From Ulva prolifera (lineage: Eukaryota; Chlorophyta; Ulvophyceae; Ulvales; Ulvaceae), in contig CM041196.1 of the NCBI GenBank assembly GCA_023078555.1, forward strand, positions 9,690,985-9,754,984: 64,000 nt of DNA. The letters are read 5' to 3'. Positions 12,540 to 23,719 of this stretch are shown here, piece by piece. A program made the position numbers and the translations under genes. Positions within the stretch are counted from its first letter, which is position 1. Each line of letters starts with the position of its first letter. The notes beneath the pieces are model-generated. The model ran no database searches. It saw only the letters and a list, made by a program, of their open reading frames with translations, and was not told the DNA's origin.

Positions 12540-15198
12540 ATGGACAGCGCTAAGGCATGGTTTTACATGACAGGGCAGGGCGAAGCGGTGCAGAACCATG
12601 GCCCATTCCCTGTTGACACGATGAAAGGCATGTTCCCGCTGGCCAATACACGCCCTGTTTCTCTCAGATGGGTGGAAATTTGTGCGAGTGATGAATCTGA
12701 ATTTATGCTCGATAGCACACGAAGCTGAGCACAGTCACGGGTGACCAGTCCAAGCACCGGGAAACAAGTCTTGCTATCCAGCCGTCTATCGAATGTCATC
12801 ACCAGGGCTACATTTGACATGTACGTACTGTCACGAGCTCTGGGTTGCGATATGCAGAGCTGTTCAAGGGGAAGTACATAACAGAGGATGCGCTCGTGTG
12901 GACAGAAGGACTGGAAGCATGGCAGCCACTGAAGACATGCCACGAGCTTTACGAATCTATAGTTTTCTCAGGTGTGAAGCTTGTCAACACCTGTTTGAAC
13001 CTGTTTGCAGGCCTGATGCAGCTCAGTGCCACCATGGTCTCACTTATGACCACTCATCACTCAGACTCACTGTTGCTTGCCAGCATCGTCAAGCATCGCC
13101 CCATGGATGCGAAGACTGCTCTGAAGGGGTAGACGCATACCTGTGACCCCAGCCAGTGCCTGAACTGCCCAGTCAATCCTTCCCAGACTAATGTACACTA
13201 CACACCCCAAACAACTCCTGTAATCTCTTGTCCCACCCTCAGCTGCTTCCCCATCATCTGCCTGCTATTCGTTGAGGATTCGCGATGCCATTTGTATTAG
13301 CCAGACAGTATGGTCCTACTGTTTGGAATCCAATCACAGACTCATCAGGACCGCTGAGTGCATTCTTCTCCGGGCACTCGCGGGAAGTCGCGTTGTACAA
13401 TGACCGCACATATGATAGCATGCAGAGCGATGCCTGCTACAGCATTCGGCATATGTGGTCCCGTTAATTCGCAGTTGTCAATGTCCTCTTCAGGACACGG
13501 CTCAGTAAATTCAGAGTTACTTTACATAGTAGCAAAGCCCAGCTTGCCAGGCACTGTCCACTCCGGGCGCCACCACACCCACAAATCCGACCACAGTCTC
13601 TCACCGTGCAGATGCGGACGCAGCGCAAGCGAACAAGAAGCGCAGGAAGGGGCTCGATCCGGCAGGCCAGCTGGCGCAGCTGGAGGCTGACATCGACGCC
13701 CTTGAGGCCATACCCCAGGCATGTCCCTGGCATCTCTGTCGCTGGCCACTGCACTCAAAGCTGATCGGCCGTCCTTGCTACTACAGGCATACCAGTGGAC
13801 ATGTCCATGAAATCATGCACATATTCAGACATACATCAGACACATATATACAACTGGCTGCTTCCTTGTGAAGCTGGATGCCTGTGTTTTGTCAAATTGT
13901 GAATACGCTTTTGTAGTTTCTCATGTGCAGTGCACTTGCCCGTAGTGGGTGTGCACGGAACTGGTGAGTGAGTGGGTGTGCACGGAACTGGTGAGTGAGT
14001 GGGTGTGCACGGAACTGGTGAGTGAGTGGGTGTGCACGGAACTGGTGAGTGAGTGGGTGTGCAAGTGCATCCCGAGCAACGGCTTGCTGCCCGGCCTCTG
14101 TCCTTTGTAATTGCATATATACAAAGTCCGGCGTCTATCCTTTGTAACTACATATATACATCGTCGTCGTCTTTATCACTGATGACTTCACTCAAATATG
14201 TTGAGGAGTGAACTGTCAGGACAAGCATCGCACCGCGAGTGCGTTGCATGCAGGGCGCCGAGTCCCCACCACCAGAGGACCGCGAGTTCGAGGACGACGA
14301 CGGCACCCGTTTCGTCTGGGACTCCTCTCTCCGCAAGTTTCGGCCGGAGGGTCTCGCGGTGCTGGCCGGCGCCGACGGCGGCGTGGCAGCGGTATCAGCC
14401 GCCGCGCAGGCCGCCACGGTGGCCGATGCGGCGTATACGCGGGAGATGATGACGTTCTCCGGCATCGAGCGGGAGGGGCTCACGCTGGAGGAGGCGCGTG
14501 CCGAGGAGGAGGCTTCGGCGGAGCGTGCGGAGCAGCTCCGCAGCGGCGGGGCCGCACTGGCGGCTGCGGGCCCGGGGTCCGGGCCCCCTGCATCTGTGCG
14601 CGCTCTACCGGCTCCCCATTAAACGACCGAGTGTGATTTGCGGACACACTCGGGCGTTTCGCGTGCATGCATGTGGTGCAGCTGGTGCGGACTCAGGCAT
14701 TGTGGGGCTGAGCATCCTACCCTTCGGCTGCAACCTAGAGTCCGTCCGGCACGCAGTGTTTGTGTGTCAATAGCAGCCTAACCCGCCTTGCGTCCGCTGG
14801 TAGACCATGCGCAGAGCGCTTCTGACCGCCGTTCATACAGGCGCGCCGTCAGCTAGCCGGGTGTGCATCCAGGAGGCGCCGCTGCGACCCAACACCGGCA
14901 CAGCGGCCGCAGCCGCAGCCACCGATGCCGCACAGAGCAGCACGTCAGCCGCCGCGGAGGCTGCGCCGGCCACGCCATCGCAGCCGGCGGCGGCACCGGC
15001 GGCGACGACGACGTCAGTGTACATCACCGGTCTTCCGACAGACTGCAGCGAGGAGGAGGTGGCTGAGGAGTTCTCGCGGGTGTGCGGCATCATCCGGGAG
15101 GATGACGGCGGCCGTGCCAAGGTCAAACTCTACAGGTGTGGCCCCTGCAATGTGGCCCCAGTGGCCCCTGCTCACCTGGTGTGGCCCCAGCCACAGTA

Positions 15199-15230
<32 letters not shown>

Positions 15231-18200
15231 CCTTGCGCCGCCATGGGTCGTTAGGAAGGAATGAGCTCCGCACGGAGAAAGCGCTGCAGCGGCTGCCGGC
15301 CTGGCGTGTCTACATGTTCCAATGTGGTGCACATATGCATGCTGCGCAGACGTGGTCATGCGGTAAGTCACAAGGGCATGCGATTGCAGAGTATGTGGGG
15401 CCATACCAACATGCACAGGTCTGAGTCCCTGCTCTCAGGGCCGCCTCCGGAAGCCTGATACCATACCTGGTACATGGCGAGATCTCCGCATTGTACAATG
15501 TAATTAGCCACACACAGGAGCAATGGTCATGAAGGCCAGCACACTCACACCCCCCACACGCTGTGTGTGGCTCCCCCTGTCCCCTGCACTGCACAACCCC
15601 TACATCATGTGTATGGCGCTGACAAGGACAAGGACAAATGCGCCCTCACGCTGTGTGTGTGGCTCGGTATGCATGGGTCTGTCAGGGAGTGGCTTCCAGC
15701 TTGAACATGCTGCTCTGTCTGTCAGGGAGTGGCTTCCAGCTTGAACATGCTGCTCTCTCTGGTGCTCTGTCAGCGCTCCACTGCCACCTGTCAGTTGGAC
15801 ATCTGACAGTGTGAGCAACCATGTCTGCTGGAGGCCAGAGCACAGCAGCACACTCGCACAAGAGCACCACATTTCCTGCATCACAACCCACTCACAGCAT
15901 GTGGTATCATCTGTCGCATTTGATGTCTTCTCTGGGATGTACGGGGTACACAAGGATGCAATGCGTGCGTGCGTAGGTCACACCACAACTGCAGCCATGT
16001 CGTTCATGCTCGGCACATCTTAGCTGCACTGCTGATGCACAAGCAGGCAAGGTTGAGTAGGAATCCAGACAGTAGTTTAGGGAGGTGGTTGCTGTTATTT
16101 GGCTGGTGTGGGGCGCCTCTTGGGTTACAAGGGATGATGCAGTGCAGTAGAGGCTGTCACAGTCTCTCAAGCAAGTGGGCTGATCCACTAGTGGCCACTG
16201 CGTCCCTCTTGGCCGTTGCTGACGCGGTGCGCCGTGTCTACCTTGCGTGGCCTTGCACCCTGTCGGCGGACTGCCACGCGTCCTTACACCGGGGTACCCT
16301 TACAAGTCTCTGCATCGGCTGGGACTCCGATCACGGCGACCGTCCGCACGCCAGGCATGGCGGGCACGCCAGAGCACGCCATACGCATCATGATGCCGAA
16401 CCGCCACTGGCAAGACGAAAGGCAACTGCACTGCTTGGCGTTTGCGGTTGTGTCGACCGGTCGCCGCTGCATCAGCTGAGGCTGCGTCGTCGGCGCGCCT
16501 GGCTCAGGCAGGTGCTTGTAGATGTCATGGTGCAGTTTCAGTCGTAGACTGTTCGCACAGTTTCAAGTGCCGCTGCGTCACGAGCGAATTCAAACGCACC
16601 TATAGGTGCCACAGTATATTCCCTTACAGAAGAGTGAACGGGAATAGACAAACACAACAAAAGATTCTCTCCCGAATCAACAGCCACACACATACGGTCA
16701 CACTACAGCAGCGCCCACGCCTCAGCTGCCACAGTGAGTCTGTTACCTGTACGGCGCGCGGTGGATGCGTCCAGCAACATGCAAGTTTATTGGCTGTCCG
16801 CGCCCTAGACATCGTGCCGCAGCGCTGACAGATCGCAGCGAAGGAAACAGCCGCGCAGACTGTGGCATCGCGATGCATCGTTAACGGATCCCGGAAGCTG
16901 AGGTGGTCTGTCAGGGTCATCCCAAGGTGACCCGCTCGATTTATGAATGTGCAGAGCGCATATGGCGTGCTCGTATGCATGCACTTGTCTCGCAGCGCGC
17001 ATTCACCTGTGAGGTTCTTGTGAGGTGTATGCATGCAGCAGATCGCCGTTCCGAAGACGCGTCGCTCGGGCGGCTCCTTGCGCAGCCACTCATGCATGCT
17101 TCATCTATCAGGCGGTACACCGCGGCTGCGTTTGACACCTGGCATGCCGCATGTATGCATGTCGGCGCCATGTTTGAACCTCCGTCGCGACGATGGGACG
17201 CGTACGACGCCACGCGTGGCCGCGCAGCAAAGCGGCTCGAACAGTGACCATCGCGATGCATCGCGCAGACATGGCCGCTGCGGCATGCTCCGCGCCGTGC
17301 GCGGATCCACATTCAGGCGATCCCTTTACCAAGGACTGGTTTCGGACAGTTGTACATGGGTCGCCGTGTGTCCATGATAACGCTGACCAAGGTGCAGAGC
17401 TCTAGCTACTCCAGGGCTGGCGCACGGCGACTGCGTTGCACGGCGATCTTTTTGTGATCACAACATCTTCCATCAGGAAAACAGCAATAGTAAGTTGGTG
17501 TGTGCCCGGGTGAGTATGGTCGTGATGGCGAGTGTGGAATCTGTCTCGCGAGAGACTTTCTTGTTGTGTTTGCTAACGCCCGTACACTCTCGATCGTGTG
17601 TAGTGCAGATCATACACGTTGTGGGATAAATGGTATACTAGTGCGGTATGAGTGCTTCGACGTTGCTACGAGCTGGTTGTGGTTCGAAGGCGGGGCTGCC
17701 GAGGTGGCCTCCAGTCGAGCTAGATTTGTTCAAGCATGTTGCAATCCAGTGATATGACCGCGATACCACTGTGTGATACCTGTTATATCTCCGGATTGGC
17801 AGAACGCACTGTGCTGGTGGGGTATCGATGTTGGCGCCAGTGGATGCCATGCTTGATTAAGCTGGTGTGCCATTCGTGCCACATCTTACCAATGCTTTCA
17901 CTGTCATTGCAATTGATCCCCGGCTCTGTGCTGATAGAAGGTGCTTGTAGGTGCTCCAGGCACAACTGCAGCTGATCCAGTGCTGTGCTGCTGCTAGCAG
18001 TTGGCACCCAATGTCTGTGGTCTGTGGCTGTGTCGTTGGGCATCTGGTGATCACTGCAGTAGATAGATCTATGTAGGTCTGTGGCTGACATGCGTGGTGT
18101 CATCCTGATCAATGTGATCACACAGCAGTGATGCCAGAAGTGTTTCTTGTCCAGGCTGACCTTCTTGATGCTGTTCTGATCAGTGCATCATGTGAGGTCA

Positions 18201-21200
18201 GAGCTGCAGGATAAGCATGACTAGATTGCACAGTTCCTTATCATGTATACATATTTACACTGCAATGGGCCTCTCTCTGACATCCCCCCAATACCCAGCG
18301 CCCGCATGAGCACCCTCGGAGGAAAAAAGATAAAAGGCAGTGGATATGTGTGGCACAAGCTGGAGCTGGATCTCTTCGCCTGATTCCTCTGTCAATGGTG
18401 GTCCTTTGATCACCCAGCAGTGCTTTAATCAATGGTGGTCCTTTGATCACCCAGCAGTGCTTTAACCAGGCAAGATTGCTTCACAGCAGATGAGGCCTGG
18501 AGCACACAGACTCCCAGGAATATTGTGTGCCTGCTGGGACAGTGCTTCAGTGGTGACGCTGCAATGCATGATCACCCTTTTCCCTGCTGTGCAAACTGTT
18601 GCAAACTGGTGCACACTGCCATTGTGTCCTAGTGACACAAAACAAGATTGAAACAAGATTGACTTGGGTTACCGTGTGTCACCCCCTGTCATGGCAACCA
18701 TCCCTGGCTGCAAAAATTCACTCTGTGGGCACCTATGTTTCCACCCATCTTCATCCCTATGTAAGTGAAGTCAAGCTTCACTGAGTCTCTTGTTCCCAGC
18801 CACAGGTGCATCATTTCATTAAATCCAATCTGCAGACAAGCGTGTGTGGGTGGCCTACATGTGGGTGGTACTGGCCAGAACAACCAGGCTGCCTGGGCAC
18901 GTGCTGCCTTCCCTCCTATACCCTTCTATGCCCTCTTGCCACCTTTGTGTGGCAGTGTCTACACTGGCATGTAGTTACAAAGGGCAGAGGCCGGGCATCG
19001 GGCCAGTGCTAGGAATCCACTCGCAAACCCACTCACTCGTTCATGGCACCAGGCCGGGCACGCACGCGCACCACAGCCCTGCTGGAGATTTCAGCCAACG
19101 AATGAAGCCGCGCACGGCTATACACTGGCATGTATGTGTGGCAGTCATTCACTGCTCATCCCCTGCCAGGCACTGTGAACAGCCCCGCAGCTGAGGCTGC
19201 CTGAGGCCCCAGTCATGAGCCTCACAGCTCACTCTGGCCGCTGATGCTGAGAAGCACCCACATCGGGCATCGGCACCGGTGTCGTTCCTGCTCTTTTGTA
19301 CCACGTGGTCTTGCCATGAATTTTGCTGCTCTTGGGCTTTGCGCAAAATCTGCGGTTGCTATGGGCCCATAGCAACCCGGGTGTTACTGTTGTTGTGCTG
19401 CGCTGAGTCCTGTCGCTGTTATTGGTGCTGCTGTTCTTGTGGCGTGCGTTGTCATGCAGGGATACATGCCTCCTCGACTCCGCCCTTGTAACAAAAACAC
19501 CTAGGTGTGCCCTTGAAGTCCTGTGGCAATCCAGTGGTATAGCGGCCATATCACTGGATTGCCACAGATACCAACACCTGTCATGCAGCCGGGTGCTCGC
19601 ACACTCTGTTCCCCATATGCAGCGAGAGGCTGTGTCAAGGCACCCCTCCCGACAGGTCACCCTTGCAGGAGTATGGCTCAATGCCGATCCATGCTGTACT
19701 TCCTGCCCTGCCATGCAGAGACAAGGAGTCGGGCGTGCTGAAGGGAGACGGGCTGATCACGTTCCTGCAGCGGCCGTCTGTCAACATTGCAGTCAAAGTC
19801 ATGCATGGCCGGCCGCTCCGGCCCGGCGACGGCGTATGCATGTCAGTTCAAGAGGCCAGTTTCGGTTCGCAGCCGCCCGGTGGGTCCGTGGCGGGTGCGC
19901 CCGGTGGCGGCCCGGCAAACGGCGAGGCCAAGGCGCCGGCGGGCGGGTCCAAGCCAAAGGGAGGTGGTGCGGCCAAAGGGAAGAAACCTACTGGTGCAAA
20001 GAAGGGCGCAGTACAGAAGGAGAAGCTGCTGGGCTGGGGTGGCTACGACGACACACACAAGGCGACAGAGGTGCGTGTGCGTGTGCTGATGCGGTGAACA
20101 GACCCTGCGCAGACAACCCAGCTTACCTGGCGGCGATCCAGTGATATGGCTGCTATGTACGAATGCGCCCGGCCTGCCATGCATGGTCATCGCTCCTGCA
20201 AAGGAACGCGGTATGATTACCTGCCGGGCCATAGAGCCTCCTTCCCCTCCCTACGGGTCGGTTCGCCCCCCTTGCAACGTTTTTACGCGCCCAATACGTT
20301 TGGTGCGCCCAATACGTTTGGTCAACGCCCTTATTCAATTTATCGTGTCCTAGTCCTCGTCATGGGAGCTCTGCGCGAAGCGTGTTGTGTGCCGGGGGTA
20401 CTAAAAACCATGCTTCCCCCCATGAGTACAAGGCAGCACCCGGGCAGGGCCAAGTCTGTAGCCCCCCCCCCACGTAGCATACAAGTACGCATCCAGCACC
20501 TTTGCAGGGAGCAGCCTCTGGGCTTGTTCGCAAGCTCCTGTGGGCGCGGTGCCCGCCCGCATGTGTTTCATCACCCGCTGCGCCGCCCATGCCACGCTCG
20601 TTGGTTTTCCTGGATGTCTGCCTGTGTCATCACAGGACCTCTCTGCGAGTGGGCCCTCCGCGTGGGACTTCACCGTGGAACGTGTGATTTCATAGCATTG
20701 TGCAGGTGACGGTCGTCATCAGCAATCTATTTACCCTGGAGGACATGACGCTCAGCGCCGACCTCGAGGCCGACCTCTCCGCCTTCCTCCTCCGCCGCTT
20801 CGCCGACCTCGGCGCGATCGAACAGGTGCGTGTCCTCCGCAAGGCTCCGGGCGGCGTCGCGACCGCGAAGTTCCGCACGCCGGAGGCCGCGCAGTCCGCG
20901 CTGCTGCGCGCGAGCGCGACGGCGGTGATCTGGGGCATGTTCTCGGCGGAGGAGATGGCGGCGCGGGGGGAGGCGCGGGCGCGGGAGGTGGCGGAAGATG
21001 TCGGGGAGCGCGCCGCGGCGCTCGGGGTCGCGGTGGCCGGGGAGGCGGGGGTGGTGGTGCTGCGGGGAAGCGGCGCCGGGGCGGTGGCGGTCGGGTGCGC
21101 CGACATCGCGGGCATGCAGCGGCTCGCGCTCGGGTTTGACGGCGCGGCGTATGACGGGCGGATACTCCGCGCCGAGGCGCTCGAGGCTGAACTCTGGGGT

Positions 21201-22801
21201 GCGCCTTCCGTCTGAGGTCACTGAGTTCTTTTTGCCTTTGTGTCCTTGAGAGCGTAGCTTTGGGAACGCCGCGGGCGAACCACCTCACCACGGCATAATG
21301 GACCTCATCCTTTTTTCCCTCATTCGAAACAAAAAACTAGTCTCATCTCCGCCCCACCTCATCTCCGCCCCACCCCACACATCCGCTGTTCTGCTGGTGT
21401 TCGTGTGGTGTGGGTGCGATCTCCCGCCCGGCGCGCAGCGTATGCATATGCGCTGCGGCCCACCGTTACTAAGTAGTAGTAGGTGCATGGGCGATAGGTG
21501 TTTTGAGCAGTATGGCGTTCACAACATGCTGACTTTGCCTGCCACAGCCACTGTGCATGACCACGACCGCGAATGTGTGCATCCACAGGCTGCACTGATG
21601 GGCACTGAGCAGCAACGGGGGCACAGCTCGCGAATGCATGGCGTGCGGCTAAGCTGAGCCGTTCCAGGTGCTGCGTGTGCGGGTTAGATGTCACCTTGGA
21701 CACTGCTCTGTGCTGCAGTGGCCACCTGGGCAGGTGTTTGATCTAGCTTCTGCCCAACGTCCAGGGCATGTAGTTCAGGACATTGTGGCCAGTTCATGTA
21801 GTTCAGGACATTGTGGCTTGTGGCCAGTTCATGTAGTTCAGGACATTGTGGCCAGTTCATGTAGTTCAGGACATTGTGGCTTGTGGCCAGTTCATGTAGT
21901 TCAGGACATTGTGGCCAGTTCATGTAGTTCAGGACATTGTGGCCAGTTCATGTAGTTCAGGACATTGTGGCTTGTGGCCAGTTCATGTAGTTCAGGACAT
22001 TGTGGCCAGTTCATGTAGTTCAGGACATTGTGGCTTGTGGCCAGCCAGGAGCTTTGCTGCCTCTGTGAGTCTCCCTGGTCAATCTGTGTCTGTTGTATGT
22101 GACCCAGATACTGCGAGGGCTGCGAGTTGTGACCCAGACACTGCGAGGGCTGCGAGTTGTGACCCAGACACTGCGAGGGCTGCGAGTGCTTCTGTGAACA
22201 CCTCCGCCGGCCCAGCACCGTTCACCGTTTCACACTGGCATTGTGAGAAGCCATTCATGCATCTGCGTTCCATTTTCGAACCACCACTTGCTGTGGGGTG
22301 AGTCAAGTTCTCAGTCACTGCCAGAGTTGATGAGCGTGTCCTGCTGTGATGTAGCCTGCATACCTCACAAGCTGTGGTGAGCCTGCCATGTTGTGACTGA
22401 TCTCCCAGATGCCATTCTGTATGATACCATGTGTGGGGCGGATGCCGTGTGCGGGATAGAGCTGGCAAGCAACAACAGGTTGTGTTGTGTGCGGGCGAGC
22501 TGGTGATCAACAACAGGTTGTGTTGTGTGCGAGCGAGCTGGTGATCATCAACACGATCTCATGATCAATAATCCTATCAAGCATCCCCTCTTCCCAATGC
22601 CACATGTGATCAGGCGAGATCCCTGGTCAATCCCTACATGTGATGCTGCTGTTCTGCTTCAATCAAGACTGCACTGAGGTGTCCCGGCTGTCTTGTGCAG
22701 ATGGGGAGACCCCCTTCACGAGCTACGGGGCGCCACCAGTTTCAGCAGAGGCAGACGCAGTAAGACTGGAGGCCTTTGGCGCTGAGCTGGAGACGGTTTA
22801 G
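12540..22801 (+). CDS. HTATSF1: Tat-SF1/CUS2-type U2 snRNP splicing factor with tandem UHM-like RRMs
   Basis: This is a homologue of Tat-SF1 (yeast Cus2), a nuclear U2 snRNP-associated splicing factor. Exons are 12540-12627, 12858-12971, 13612-13718, 14254-14589 (or 14595), 14873-15135, 19719-20070, 20706-21198 and 22701-22801, giving about 617 residues with every phase consistent. Domain order: an N-terminal GYF_2 domain (A-W-F-Y...G-P-F...W-T-E-G-L-E-A-W, residues 5-60); a K-K-R-R-K segment; an acidic W-D motif block (S-P-P-P-E-D-R-E-F-E-D-D-D-G); RRM1 (S-V-Y-I-T-G-L-P, about 262-355, split by a 4.6-kb intron); a Gly/Lys-rich linker; then two consecutive UHM-like RRM copies in exon 7. It closes with the family's W-D-G-E-T and R-L-E-A-F-G-A-E-L-E tail. 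Oddities: the R-x-F signature of the final UHM reads A-A-Y, and introns 1 and 3 use GC donors (GCATGT); intron 4 may as well. Confidence 0.92.
13444..13526 (+). repeat. Dispersed element, copy 1 (intronic)
   Basis: About 83 bp run from TTCGGCATATGTGGTCCCGT to TTACTTTAC in intron 2 of the Tat-SF1 homologue. The same sequence recurs with few changes at 52139-52218, and its core CGGCTCAGTAAATTCA recurs at 35763-35778. Confidence 0.8.
13947..14062. repeat. 27-bp tandem repeat, four copies
   Basis: The unit GGGTGTGCACGGAACTGGTG plus AGTGAGT is repeated four times with almost no change, in intron 3 of the Tat-SF1 homologue. The flank on its right (14063-14130) resembles, in inverted orientation, 18971-19050. 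Confidence 0.9.
15200..15228. repeat. Poly-C tract (about 29 C)
   Basis: An uninterrupted C run lies 65 bp inside intron 5 of the Tat-SF1 homologue. Its exact length is likely to be unreliable in any assembly. Confidence 0.95.
15679..15756. repeat. 40-bp direct duplication
   Basis: Two adjacent near-identical copies of a unit containing GTCAGGGAGTGGCTTCCAGC, in intron 5 of the Tat-SF1 homologue. Confidence 0.9.
17741..17771. repeat. Palindromic element family, copy 1
   Basis: GCAATCCAGTGATATGACCG continues to CGATACCACTG, an imperfect palindrome of the same family as 19521-19567. It lies in intron 5 of the Tat-SF1 homologue. Confidence 0.75.
18391..18465. repeat. 37-38 bp direct duplication
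   Basis: Two adjacent copies of a unit containing CAATGGTGGTCCTTTGATCA and ending in CAGTGCTTTAA, in intron 5 of the Tat-SF1 homologue. Confidence 0.9.
19521..19567. repeat. 47-bp palindromic element, full copy
   Basis: The arms CTGTGGCAATCCAGTG and CACTGGATTGCCACAG are perfect 16-bp inverted repeats around a 15-bp centre that is itself partly symmetrical. It lies in intron 5 of the Tat-SF1 homologue, 151 bp before exon 6. Related copies lie at 17741, 20132 and 27390. Confidence 0.9.
20132..20160. repeat. Palindromic element family, half copy
   Basis: GCGATCCAGTGATATGGCTG followed by CTATGTAC matches the left arm and centre of the 19521 palindrome. It lies in intron 6 of the Tat-SF1 homologue. 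The right arm is missing. Confidence 0.65.
21768..22045. repeat. 28/35-bp minisatellite with 63-bp higher-order period
   Basis: Units built on CATGTAGTTCAGGACATTGT alternate between a 28-bp form and a 35-bp form carrying an extra TTGTGGC. Mostly alternating, they make a 63-bp higher-order repeat. The array lies in intron 7 of the Tat-SF1 homologue. It is head-to-tail and has no spacers, so it is not a CRISPR array. Confidence 0.9.
22095..22187. repeat. 30-bp tandem repeat, three copies
   Basis: Three copies of a 30-bp unit containing GACACTGCGAGGGCTGCGAG, just after the 63-bp array and still in intron 7. A further doubled unit of about 41 bp (GGTTGTGTTGTGTGCG core) lies near 22465-22545. Confidence 0.88.
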
Positions 22802-23719
22802 GGACACGTGTAACAAGTTGTGGTATCAAATTATGGTGCACTGTGTGATCTTTCTGCACTGGTTGATTGTGGCACGGCTGCATCAATCCCAGCTAGCGAT
22901 CATGTGCACACGTATGCAGCACTTCTCTTGCCGACGAGTGCTTGATCAAGAACAAGCGTCGACTGGTGAGATACCGCTCTTTTGGTGTCCTTCTGTTGGT
23001 CAGACGGTGGTCTGTGCTTGCTTGACAAGGGACATGTATGGTACCACGGTTGCGTGGCTGGGTTTTGTATGATCCTGGAATTTCACTTGAGACGTCTAAC
23101 GGTTCGCAATGATCATTCACACGGCTTCGTCAAAAAGCATTTTCACTAACCCCCGAGAGCGGTGCACAGCAGTACTTCACCAAGTAGCTCCCGCTCTATC
23201 TCGGGTGTCCCAACTTCGTCAAGTGTTGGCGGTCCGCAAGCGATGTTGAACAGTCAGTCGCACGCCTGCGTGACAGTGGCCTATGAACGTCCACGAATGG
23301 TGCTATCGTCACCAGTGTCCGTTTGCGAAAAGTTTACTTCAGCAATGCTTCCCTCTGTGCGACCAGACTGTGACCCGCGATCGAGATCATGACTATCCAG
23401 GATTAGCATCGTGAAGTGGTGTGCGCCCTGTATAACCTTGAAGTAGCCATTTGGAATTTGATTCCAGCAAGGTGCTGTAGTCACCCGCTTATCGTTGACT
23501 GTGCTGATCTTGTTGTCGCTGTTCCCACGCTGCACACTGCACAAGCTTGAGGAAGACATGACTTACGCAAATGGCCAAGATGTCGTTCTTGTATACTAGT
23601 ACCTGGCCCAAATGCCAGTGACCTGATGCCATTCCTCATTCGAAATACTCCTGTCTGCATGGTTTGGCAGTGCGACCTGATATGCAGAACGCCTCCCGGA
23701 AGCACACAGTGGTGCCGCG
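22802..23719. other. Intergenic, no gene recognised
   Basis: Between the stop of the Tat-SF1 homologue and the Cys-rich gene I see no supported exon. A TGTAA pentamer occurs at about 22808-22812, only a few bases after the stop. It resembles a green-algal poly(A) signal but is too close to the stop to be convincing. Confidence 0.45.

Noticed and set aside
20700-21215. Stop at 21213-21215 as the end of the Tat-SF1 homologue
   Set aside because: A GTGCGC donor at 21199 joins in phase to 22701, restoring the family's W-D-G-x-T and R-L-E-x-F-G tail.
21768-22045. Regular repeats that could suggest a CRISPR array
   Set aside because: Units are directly adjacent without unique spacers, lie in an intron and the genome is eukaryotic; it is a minisatellite.
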